A stretch of 64,000 nt of DNA from Onchidella celtica (lineage: Eukaryota > Mollusca > Gastropoda > Systellommatophora > Onchidiidae): assembly GCA_963931925.1 (NCBI GenBank), contig OZ007581.1:16270450-16334449 (forward strand), read 5' to 3'. Both the position numbers and the translations under genes were made by a program. The notes under the pieces were generated by a model. The model was not told where the DNA came from. It did no database searches and worked only from the letters and a program-made list of their open reading frames with translations. This document shows, in pieces, positions 55,066 to 64,000 of the stretch (positions are counted from its first letter, which is position 1; each line of letters opens with the position of its first letter).

Positions 55066-56560
55066 ATTCATAAGCATCAACAGGCGTGTGACTCCATTGT
55101 GACAGTACCGACAGTGAAACAAAACAGATCACTGTTAAGACAACTGTTTTCAGTGCTTAAAAATGTTTCCCATTAGAGTGGAACATCGTGTGGCAGGGTG
55201 CAATGACCTGTTGTGGTAATGTCAGGGGTTTTTAAGGTCACTCTAATGCAATATTTTACGATAGTCAAGTCTGTAATGTAAACAGTAAGACATGCAGGCT
55301 GTCGCGATGTGGGTTAGATGGGGATAATTCGACTGACACTCTTTCGAGGTCCGCTCCCACAATCGACGAACACACAAAAAAAATACTTGCACTCTAAAAA
55401 CTAAATAAATCAATTGCTTTGATTTTTAGCAGAACTGTAGGGCAGTTTAATTACAGGAATTAATGTAACAAATATAATTATAAATATAAATATCAATTCA
55501 AAGGCAACTGAATCTGGTAATGAAACTACAGCTTTCTATAAAGACTAACTTATTCACTCTAAGTCTAACTACTTGCAGGTCATATGAGTTATATGCCAAA
55601 TAGAATCCGCGCACGTGGCGACGGATATAACAGTTTAAATTCTATTAATTCAATGAGACATGTTATGATATGGACATTTCCTCTAGACACGCCATGGAGA
55701 ATGCTTGTACAACCATGCGTTGTCTGGCGGTAGCTCTGAAACTGTCTTCAAAAGTAAGTAGAACGGTTCACTTTCATCATTACAAATTAGTATGGACTCT
55801 CACCATGCGGCCCTCACTGGGAGTGAGAGCGCTGGATGTAAACGCTGTGGGTTTATATCAAACCAAGTAGCTTAGGCTCTGGAGCTTTAACTCATGGCGC
55901 TCCTCACAATATGGACTGCTCAACTGCGTCTCTTATGTCTCTCATCTGGCTGAGGACTATCGCCGTCCACCTCGTAAATGGATTGTCTACATGTGGCATC
56001 TATCTAAGCTCTGCACGGGTTTAAATACTAAAGCTATGTCTCGACCTTCCGTCCAGATTCATACATTTGATTGGTGCAACCACCTCTAGCTCAGCTGCCG
56101 AACCGAGTTATTTTAAGTAACAGCCCTACGCAACGACCTTGGGTCGACATCAAAGGTCGAATCACTCAAGACAATAAAATGTAATTTTATAGTAATAAAT
56201 TCTTAACATGTTCAAAACCCCGAGCTTTTACTCTGGATCACGGATTTTCTGTACCTCAACAGACGTCTCAATAACATTTAATTCCTACTCACCCCTTCCC
56301 TCTCTACTAAACCTAGTTCAAAACACGAGATATAAAAAGTGCTCAGTCATGCACACCTACGCTGTCCGTCTATCCTTCCCCACACCTTCTGTCTATCTAT
56401 TAGGAAAAAAACTGTTCAAAACAAATTGTTTACGAGACCAAGTTATGCTGGCTCGCACAATAATTACGTTTGTAAAAATTACTCACTGCTCTCTCACAAA
56501 AATTTACTCAGTGGAAACATTTATGAATCAAATCTGTTCTTGACACAGGCATTGAAAAGT
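55066..56560. other. Non-coding DNA with one stray unit of the 182-bp repeat
   Basis: At about 55240-55305 the sequence CAATATTTTACGATAGTCAA with GTCTGTAATGTAAACAGTAA resembles part of the tandem repeat at 56561. Otherwise nothing was recognised. Confidence 0.45.
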
Positions 56561-57020
56561 AACATTGAGAGATACCCAAGCACTGTAAAGGAATATTGAA
56601 AGATAGTCGAGTCTGCAGTGTAACATGCGGGCATTGTAATGTCACATTGAAAGATACCTAAACACTGTAATGCAATACTGTAAGATAGTCAAGTTCTTTA
56701 ATGTAACACAGTAAGACATGATGTGGACACCGCAATGTAACATTGAAAGAGAGCCGGCCAAGCACTGTAATGGGATGTTGTAAGATAGTCGAGTCTGCAG
56801 TGTAACATGCGGGCATTATAATGTGACATTGAAAGAAAGCTAAACACTGTAATGCAATACTGTAAGATAGTCAAGTCTGTAATGTAACACAGTAAGACAT
56901 GTGGGCACCGCAATGTCACATTGAGAGAGAGAGAGAGAGCCAAGTACTGTAATGGAATAGTGTAAGTAGTCGAGTCTGCAATGTAACAAGCGGGCATTGT
57001 AATGTGACACTGAAAGATAG
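56561..57020. repeat. 182-bp tandem repeat, about 2.5 copies
   Basis: The marker GTCTGCA occurs at 56611, 56793 and 56974, a period of 181-182 bp. Each unit is built from about four diverged 45-bp subunits containing AATGTAACATTGAAAGATA-like text. No gene. Confidence 0.85.
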
Positions 57021-57660
57021 CTTTCACTCTTCCTCTCTCTTTCTCTGCTCTCCCCTCTTCATTCTTTGTTCTCTCTCTTTCTCCCTCCCACTCCAGGGTT
57101 CACACAGGTCTTTAAAAGTCCTTAAAGTCCTTAATTTTCATAAAAGAAAAATAAGTACTCAAAAAGTCCTTAAATTCTGAAAATCATGCCAAAGTCCTTA
57201 AAAAGTCCTTAAAATTTGTGTTTCAGTTGAAACATTTGCGATTCAAATCTTCCAATTGCACACTGAATAATTGGTACTTTGAAATAATTGAACTTTTCAG
57301 AGTGAATCTACTGTTTGAATTCTGGATATAAAAACATTCCGTATCGATTAGTGCTGCACACCACTTGTATAGTTGTAATATTTCTTGTTCACAGGCACAC
57401 AGGTCCTTAATTTGTTTACTGTGAGTCCTTAGGAAGTCCTTAAAAAGTCCTCAAAATTAGTTTTCAAGACTTTGTATGAACCCTGCCACTCTCTCAATCT
57501 CTTTCTTTTTCATCCCTCTCTCTCTCTTTCTCTGTTCTACCCCACTTCATTCTTTGTTCTCCCTCCCTCTCTCTCTCATTCTTTTCCCTCCCCCCTTTCT
57601 CTGCTCTCCCCCTCTTCATTCTTTGTTCTCTCTCTCCCTCCCTCCCTCCCTCTCTCTCTG
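57021..57660. repeat. Pyrimidine-rich tandem array split by a MITE
   Basis: A unit with TCTCTGCTCTCCCCTCTTCA then TTCTTTGTTCTCTCTC occurs at about 57035-57085, 57525-57570 and 57597-57640. The MITE at 57094-57485 is inserted within it. Confidence 0.75.
57094..57485 (+). mobile_element. CAGGGTTCA-type MITE, copy 1
   Basis: 392 bp with inverted ends CAGGGTTCACAC and GTATGAACCCTG, flanked by CCACTC on both sides (6 bp). Subterminal AGTCCTTAAA motifs repeat at both ends. It has no coding capacity and is therefore non-autonomous. The ends recall hAT elements, but the duplication is 6 rather than 8 bp. Confidence 0.88.
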
Positions 57661-58346
57661 GAAGACCAATGGGGTTCACCTACTACTGCCCGACAGTACA
57701 GTATCAACGATTGGTCCTCGCCGTGGCATGGCCTTCCCTATTAACGAGTCGTTTAGCATCTGACACTTGTTGGGGGGCATGCTATTCTATAGTAACCGAC
57801 CGCCCTTAGAAATGAAAAACTTCACCCCAGCTTCCAGAACTGTCCTTTATTCATCATTTATTAATTATGATATTTAATTCCTATACAAAACACAGTAGTA
57901 AGGGGTAAGCCAGACCAAGGCTGGCGTAGGCGCCAAACTGATTGCTTGCCGCCTAATTACTATGCATCACACTAACTGAATGTGTAGACTTCGTGCATAT
58001 CCGAAGAAGACACTGTGCCTGCCGTTCCATGAAAGAATTATTCTCTGAAGTGGACCCGCAGTGCATCCTGTCATTTCTGGAAAGAGGTCGAACTCTACAA
58101 GTTGATTTAACAGCCTTTTATCATAATTATTTGCAAAATTCGTAGACATACTTTTCAGCACGGGCCTTTTCCCTTAGATTTTTAATACGGGCCTTTTCCA
58201 GTTCGATCCCTAACTTCACTTTTATCTGATCTTACCTACAGGCAACTGCGGGTTGAAAACTAGCCCAAAGAGAGAGAACGAAAAAACCGTGAGAGGCGCA
58301 AAGTTACCGTTATCGTGCCACCGCGCCGTTAAGCTCAAACTCAAAC
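57661..58346. other. Non-coding, nothing recognised
   Basis: No sustained frame. TTCCAGTTCGATCCCTAAC near 58197 resembles a B-box but lacks a partner. Confidence 0.4.
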
Positions 58347-58419
58347 GCATCACACTAAAACATTACTCACTGCCCACACCGCGATGGTAGGGACAGTGCG
58401 TAGTGTTTTAGTGTGATGC
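58347..58419. repeat. 26-bp-arm inverted repeat
   Basis: Arms 58347-58372 and 58394-58419 are reverse complements with two mismatches, each containing GCATCACACTAAAACA or its complement. The loop is 21 bases. Confidence 0.9.
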
Positions 58420-58499
58420 ATTTTGACTGTAATTCGGTCACAGATGGTAAAATTGTGAAGTTTGTCTTGTAAGTGATTTTGTCCACAGCATCTGCTCTG

Positions 58500-58553
<54 letters not shown>
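58500..58553. repeat. (CT)n microsatellite
   Basis: About 50 bases of nearly pure CT with one TTT interruption. It lies directly at the 3' end of the LINE remnant (minus strand) and may be its tail. Confidence 0.9.
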
Positions 58554-58555
<2 letters not shown>

Positions 58556-58711
58556 CCGTAGGCCATTTGGGACGCCACAGGTGATCTGGCACCCAGCATC
58601 CTCCAATGCTCTCGCTTTTCTGACCTTCTGATTGTATCGCTCAACCTCAAGCTCGTCCATATTATTGTCCTCCCATCTCTGTCTCTGTCTGCCCCTCCCC
58701 CTCCCTCCTTG
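58552..58711 (-). pseudogene. LINE ORF2 C-terminal remnant with a frameshift
   Basis: The minus strand encodes GRGRQRQRWEDN in one frame and, after a shift near 58660, RLSDTIRRSEKREHW and ARSPVASQMAYG in another. The pattern RGRQR-RWEDNI ... REHWR-LVARS ... PQ--YG is the familiar C-terminal tail of a class of animal non-LTR retrotransposons. Only about 160 bases remain, so clade assignment is not possible. Confidence 0.65.
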
Positions 58712-59034
58712 CACCGCTGTGTTACGGAAAATGACGTCTGACAAAGTAAAACCCCTTTTGTCACTGTATACTTGTCCATAGCATCCGTTCCGCTCCGCTC
58801 CTCAGCGCTATAGAGGCAAAGAATGTTACACGTTGTCATACGTCATTTCGCGTAAAAGAAGAATGGAGCGGATGCTGTGTGGACAACACCACTAATGTAG
58901 GGCCGGATGGATGCACATTGTAAAGACGGACATAAAAGAAGTCGCTGTCGGTCTGTTGTCATTAGTTTTGTTTTTTTATTTTTGTCCCACGCAGTCATAG
59001 ATCTAATCATAATGCAGGAAGCCCTCCCCGGCAA
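58712..59034. other. Non-coding DNA with a repeated GAGCGGATGCTGTGGACAA-like motif
   Basis: The motif occurs inverted near 58475 and 58768 and direct near 58866. These may be pieces of retroposon ends. No gene was seen. Confidence 0.45.
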
Positions 59035-59880
59035 GTGCTGGCACCAATCAAAGTATTACTGCTTGATAATGTTTTCTTGGCCTTCTTGTGCAAGATAATC
59101 TTCCTTTGTACTTCTCTCTCTCTCTCTCTCTCTCTCTCGTCCCTCTCCCCTCCCCCCCCCCCCCCACCAACCCAAACTATAGTGTCTGATAACGTTCTCT
59201 TGGGCTTTGTCTTTGTGCAAAGACAAGCTTTGTACTTAAGTACTTCCCTTTCCTCCAACACCGCCAGCCCCCCTCCCCCCCCCCCCCCGGCTCCCAGTGC
59301 ATACACCCACACAAACACACCTGTTCCTGTGGTGGTGGCTTTTTAATCTGTTTACCAATCGCCGGTATCGTTCTTGGGTGGCCTTGGGGCTCACCACGCC
59401 CGCCCCCTTATTTTTTTCTGTCTTTTTATTTTATTTGTACATACAGTAAGACCTTCTTGGTTATCTATTTCAAGGCTATGGTCCTGGGTATATTAATTAT
59501 TATCCCCATCGTCCATCCCCACCCCCGTCTGAGTTCTTCGTATTCACTACTAAACTGTTATCTTCTCCCCCCCCCCCTACCTCTCTCTTTCTCTCTCTCA
59601 CCCCCCCCCCCACTTTTTTTTTAACGTAAGACTTGTCCTATCTGTATCGGGGCTGTGGCCTTGACGTTTGTCTCCACCCCCTCTCCCCACAGACTGGGGT
59701 ATATAATCATTTATCTATGCCTCTTCCCCCGGTTACCCATCTCAAGCACCACACAAGACTTCCCAATCCCCTCGCTCTCTTTATTATGAAGACCTTCACA
59801 AACTTATGTCAACGCCACGGTCCTAGCTATCTTGTCTCCCCCCCCCCCCCCCTCGCAACCCCTCCCAACTATCTCAGAAT
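59035..59880. repeat. Degenerate array of pyrimidine-rich units
   Basis: Related segments recur, for example TGATAATGTTTTCTTGGCCT (59062) and TGATAACGTTCTCTTGGGCT (59187), and later AAGACCTTCTTGG, AAGACTTGTCC and AAGACCTTCACA with GGNCNTGGTCCT-like text. Each is followed by (CT)n and long C runs (about 59148-59164, 59275-59288, 59566-59575, 59600-59610, 59838-59852). Confidence 0.55.
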
Positions 59881-60568
59881 GATGTACGGTACTGTGGCTA
59901 CCACTGCCTTAACCATGCAGCCCACGTGAATGTGATGGACGACGGTGTGCTGACTGCTGTACTATACTGAAAATCTACCTGTCCCACAGCAACACACTAG
60001 GGTCGCCTGTCCGTCCGTCCGTCCGTCCGTCAATCAGCATACACAGCGACCGCTCCTCTCCTTTCTAGCGTTGCATCCGCCCGTGGTTCGGTTGTTACCA
60101 AAACTTCCCTCTCAACCTTCACCTTAATCGTCAACTACTTGGGGTTTCGACCTGTTTCCTTTAGGCGATGTATTTCCTTGTGTTATCGTGACACTTCGTT
60201 GACGATGGCTTTTGCAGTGGGTCAGGAAAAACATCAGTGGTTTTTCCTCTGTGGATGATGACACGCATGTGAGGATTGGCTTTGCATGCACCATGAAAAT
60301 AAACATTTATGTGACTTGGACATACTATTTCTGGAGTCACGCCTGGATAAGGAAACAGTGTTCATAGAGTTTTCTAGTGGATAGTTAATATAATTTTGTG
60401 GTGGTTGGTGTTATGTTATTATTTATGGTTGGTTATCAGTTATAATAGTGTTCGTGGTTACTGTAGTAAGTAAAAGTCAGTTTTGTGAAGACAAACTTGA
60501 ATGCAGTTTAAACTTACTGTGCGCTGTGTTCCTCGTGGATTAACACTGGTAGGTATGTGTTGTTTACG
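59881..60568. other. Non-coding with a short (GTCC)n run
   Basis: CCGTCCGTCCGTCCGTCCGT at about 60011-60030. Nothing else was recognised. Confidence 0.5.
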
Positions 60569-60712
60569 GTCAGGTATCAGTGTGTTAGTTTCATTAGTGT
60601 GTCAGGTATCAGTGTGTTAGTTTCATTAGTGTGTCAGGTATCAGTGTGTTAGTTTTATTAGTGTGTCTTATGTCAGTGTGTTTTATTAGTGTGTCAGTTA
60701 TCAGTGTGTTAT
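60569..60712. repeat. 32-bp tandem repeat, about 4 copies
   Basis: The unit contains GTCAGGTATCAGTGTGTTAG then TTTCATTAGTGT. The first three copies are nearly identical and the last ones are shortened. Confidence 0.92.
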
Positions 60713-61252
60713 TTGGAAGGAGTACCATTATGAGTTACACAAGTAAAGTCGGGCACATATTTCATGTACTAAGTGTTAATCGCCAAGATACACATTAACT
60801 ATAAAAACATCCACCCAGAGGACTATCACGGCCGCTGCCAAAGAAGCGTCCTTATAATAATTATCCTTATACCATGGTGTACCTCATATGGAACTCCTCC
60901 CGTTATACGAATTAGTGTTTCAATTACCAGCGTTCGTTAGAAACCCTGCATCAAGGCGAGACTTGGCAAGGATCTGAGCCACCGGTTTTAATGGTGGCAG
61001 TCGGAGTTGTTGAAATGTGTTGATGACGAACTTCAGTCCTGAAGTCAGTTTGGCGTTGTTTAGTGCTGTTTGCTGAAGCAGTAGTAGTGCCACTTGTGTG
61101 TTTGTTTATCTGGTTATGTCGGTGTTATCTATCTATCCGTGAACAGTGAAATGTCCGGACTCGACAACAACACAAGTTTTTTTGTGTTATTCTTATGACA
61201 GTGAAATGGGCACTTACGTCGTACTGCCCTTGTACGGCAGCACTGTCTTTTA
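60713..61252. other. Non-coding, nothing recognised
   Basis: No frame or repeat of note. Confidence 0.45.
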
Positions 61253-61632
61253 CAGGGTTCACACAGGTCCTTAAAAGTCCCTAAAGTCTTTAATTTTCAG
61301 AGGGGAAAAGTACTCAAAAAGTCCTTAAAGTCTGAAAATGATGCCAAAGTCCTTAAAATTTATGTTTCAGTTGAAACATTTGAGATTCAAATCTTCCAGT
61401 TGCACACTGGATAAGTGGTACTTTGAAATGTCTGAACTTTTCAGAGTGTACCATGTTTGAATTCTAGATACAGAAACATCCCGTTTCAATGGGTGCTGCA
61501 CACCACTTCTTTAGTTGTAATATTTCTTGGTCACGGGCACACAGGTCCTTAATTTGCTTACTATACTGTGAGTCCTTGGGAAGTCCTTAAAAAGTCCTTA
61601 AAATTATTTTTCAAGACTTTGTATGAACCCTG
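61253..61632 (+). mobile_element. CAGGGTTCA-type MITE, copy 2
   Basis: 380 bp with CAGGGTTCACACAGG and TATGAACCCTG ends, flanked by CTTTTA on both sides (61247-61252 and 61633-61638). Same internal sequence as copies 1 and 3, roughly 85-90% by eye. Confidence 0.88.
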
Positions 61633-61654
61633 CTTTTAAAGAACAGTGACCCCT

Positions 61655-61800
61655 GAAGCCGTAAATTCAAACGACAGGCTCTTAAAGTCATGCTTTCAGT
61701 ACAACCTGACCTAGGCTGAGGTCGTAAATCCAAACCCCAGGCTCCGAAGTCAAGTTGTCATTACACCCTAACCTAGACTGAAACCGTGAAATCGAAACCA
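61655..61800. repeat. About 63-bp tandem repeat, 2.3 copies
   Basis: Starts at 61655 (GAAGCCGTAAATTC), 61718 (GAGGTCGTAAATCC) and 61780 (GAAACCGTGAAATC), with AACCTAGRCT-type text before the second and third. Confidence 0.7.
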
Positions 61801-62220
61801 TAATTATCAACTTGTTCACGTCGCTGAATGCAGACACAAAGTCTTTTATGTAGCTGAATTTGAATCAGTGGTCTTATTGAATGATGTAATGTATGTAGTT
61901 GAAAATCGATTGATGGTCTTTTGAATTAAGAGCCAAGATGGTGGATTTTAAAATTTCTGGGGCTTACAACTTAGTTGTTGGTTGTTGTTGTTAATGGCGT
62001 TGGTGGTGTTTTTGCTGTTGATGTTGTTGTTACTAGCCTCTACCAATGGTATGCCTTAGTATAATGTACGGATTGAACAGCCGACAGATTCTACATTGTT
62101 ACCAGCCGTATCATTGTATCCACTCTCAATCCTATCTGCAACAAGCTCAAATTGCCATCCGTAGCTGGGGATAATCACAATCGTGATCATAAAATTGACC
62201 TTTGCAGGGGTTTTGTAGTG
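61801..62220. other. Non-coding with a (GTT)n-like run
   Basis: GTTGTTGGTTGTTGTTGTTA near 61974. No gene was seen. Confidence 0.5.
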
Positions 62221-62247
62221 TTCTCTCTCTCTCTCTCTGTCTCTCTC

Positions 62248-62292
<45 letters not shown>

Positions 62293-62380
62293 CTTTCTCT
62301 CTCTCTCTATCTCTCTTTGTCTCTGTCTCTCTCTCTCTCTCTCTCTTTGTCTGTGTCTCTCTTTCTTCTCTTTCTCTCTC

Positions 62381-62420
<40 letters not shown>
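62221..62420. repeat. (CT)n microsatellite, about 200 bp
   Basis: Nearly pure CT with scattered G, A and TTT interruptions. The open frames across it are translations of the repeat. Confidence 0.95.
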
Positions 62421-62423
<3 letters not shown>

Positions 62424-63381
62424 ATTTTTATTTTCCTTTATCATTTCTCTACCATGTCTCCGACATGCAACGAGCATCTGTAAGATATCTTCGTTAACCC
62501 GCTTGCGAATCGAATTAATGCATTGCCTGAAAGCGCTGGAGCACTGTGCCTTTACACAGGCCATAAAGATACCAAGTTTTACAGTAAGACTACTGGTTGC
62601 TCCATCAGTTACCAAATATTCCCACCAGCATCAATTTGGTTGTCAACGGGCGATACACGTATCAACATTAGTGGAACTCACACTGGTTGTTGGGGTCAAA
62701 TCAGACGCTAAACAGACTTGACTCAGTCTACCATCAGCCTAAAGAGTAAAACATTATCAAAAAATTCCGCTGTGCTAACAAAAGCCATTTTGCCCACACG
62801 TGCGCCCCCACGCCCCCTTTCCACGTTGACATAATAACAAAGCCCACGCGTTAGAAAAACACAGAGAAACGCTCCATTAAACCACAAAAGAAATAGAAAG
62901 GAAAAAAAAACCACCCCAACAACAGCAAACTTTCGGCCCTGATCGAGCTGACGTCAACTGAAACAAAACCAACTCTACAAACGATAACAAAGGGAAAAGT
63001 GACAAGAGATAAGACGAGATAATTATATATATATCTCCGTGTGGCATAGCGACGTGACTGACTGACTGTCGTGGCGTCACCGTGGGGATGGGACGTGATG
63101 CTCGTCTCCGGCGTAGTTTCAGCTTCGCTCTTCACACATGCCTGCCAACTCTTCTGAATTGGCACTTGGGACGCCGTCGCCAACCCCCACTGGGAAAAAC
63201 TATGTATGTCAAATCACAGCAGAGTCAAAACAAAGCTTTGCTACGTACTTATCGACCCATTAACCCAGTGTTTCTCAACCCTTTTTGGTGTTCCACGCCC
63301 CTCTTCAAGGTACAAAAAACAACAACAAAAAACGCCCCACCACGATTGGGGAACGTTAATAGACAATGTACGAAAGATTGA
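62421..63381. other. Non-coding; a small hAT-end-like motif
   Basis: CCCAGTGTTTCTCAACCCTTTTTGG-type text near 63264 resembles the end of the hAT-like element at 26463, but no partner end was found. No gene was recognised. Confidence 0.4.
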
Positions 63382-63751
63382 CAGGGTTCACACAGGTCCT
63401 TAAAAGACCTTAATTTTCATAAAAGACAAAATAAGTCCATGTACTCAAAAAGTCCTTAAATTCTGAAAATGATGCCAAAGTCCTTAAAATTTGTGTTTCA
63501 GTTGAAACATTTGAGATTGCACACTGGATAACTGGTACTTTGAAGTAACTGAACTTTTCAGAGTGAATTTACTATGTTTGACCTCTGGATACAGAAACAT
63601 TCTATTTCGATGAGTGCTGCACACCACTTGTATAGTTGTAATATTTCTTGGTCACAGGCACACAGGCCCTTAATTTGTTTACTGTAAGTCCTTAGGAAGT
63701 CCTTAAAAAGTCCTTAAAATTAGTTTTCAAGACTTTGTAGTATGAACCTTT
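63382..63751 (+). mobile_element. CAGGGTTCA-type MITE, copy 3
   Basis: 370 bp beginning CAGGGTTCACACAGG. The right end has decayed to GAACCTTT. The flanks GATTGA and GATTCA differ by one base, consistent with the same 6-bp duplication. A short internal deletion is seen relative to copies 1 and 2 after GAAACATTTGAGATT. Confidence 0.82.
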
Positions 63752-63757
63752 GATTCA

Positions 63758-64000
63758 AAAAGTTGCGCATAATTATTAAAGTCGTACATCTGTTAGCCCT
63801 TTGTATACCACGCACAATAAATGTGGGGTTGTGACGGCAGTTGCTTTTGGGAGGCGGGGGGGGGGGGGGGCTCATCTTTATCAGTTCATTATTAATGACA
63901 TAATGTTCAAAAGCATATCAAATGACATACCATATGAAAGCAAAATGATTGTACAAGCACATGAACCTTCGACAAAGACCAACCAAGGGACATAAGCCAT
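63758..64000. other. Non-coding window end with a G14 run
   Basis: G run at about 63857-63870, otherwise nothing recognised. Confidence 0.5.

Noticed and set aside
58190-58210. B-box-like TTCGATCCC suggesting a second SINE
   Set aside because: No A-box at a proper distance and no tRNA-like fold.

Overview
The window is animal nuclear DNA with no complete host gene that I can recognise. It is AT-rich and dense in (CT)n tracts, long G or C runs, minisatellites and nested retrotransposons. It has no bacterial-style operons. This texture, with short AGATCT repeats and a tRNA-like SINE, suggests a marine invertebrate, most likely a mollusc (perhaps a gastropod). That assignment is inference only.

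Layout. Bases 1-764 hold the decayed 3' part of an uncharacterised invertebrate gene family (LTGCD motif), broken by two frameshifts and a stop. Bases 765-7260 are AT-rich DNA with a few simple repeats. A 15-bp minisatellite starts at 7261. At 8528/26023 it is split by a minus-strand Ty3/Gypsy-type LTR retrotransposon (element 1), flanked by a CCTGT target duplication. Element 1 was itself hit twice. A 2,574-bp TG...CA insert (9384-11957, GTAC duplication) lies in its 3' LTR. A complete plus-strand relative (element 2, 14152-21668, CCCCC duplication) lies in its integrase/RT region. Element 2 has paired 1,382-bp LTRs, a tRNA-Leu-type primer site and one uninterrupted gag-pol frame of about 1,471 codons.

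A separate family follows (element B, 28330-36103, minus strand). Its two 1,185-bp LTRs look identical, its primer site is tRNA-Pro-type, and its target duplication is also CCCCC. The integrase catalytic core is deleted.

Both families have the domain order gag-protease-integrase-RT-RNase H, so integrase precedes RT. Their Gag proteins carry a SCAN-like segment. This is the arrangement known from Gmr1-type Gypsy elements.

Bases 36104-64000 are accessory, repeat-rich DNA. They hold a 206-bp tandem duplication, several near-perfect hairpins, a 33-bp minisatellite of about 40 copies in which nearly every unit carries AATAAA, and a tRNA-derived SINE remnant. They also hold a LINE 3'-end remnant, a 182-bp tandem repeat, three copies of a CAGGGTTCA-ended MITE with 6-bp target duplications, and many (CT)n and poly-C tracts. 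Stretches between these could be introns or intergenic DNA, but I could not support any host exon in them.
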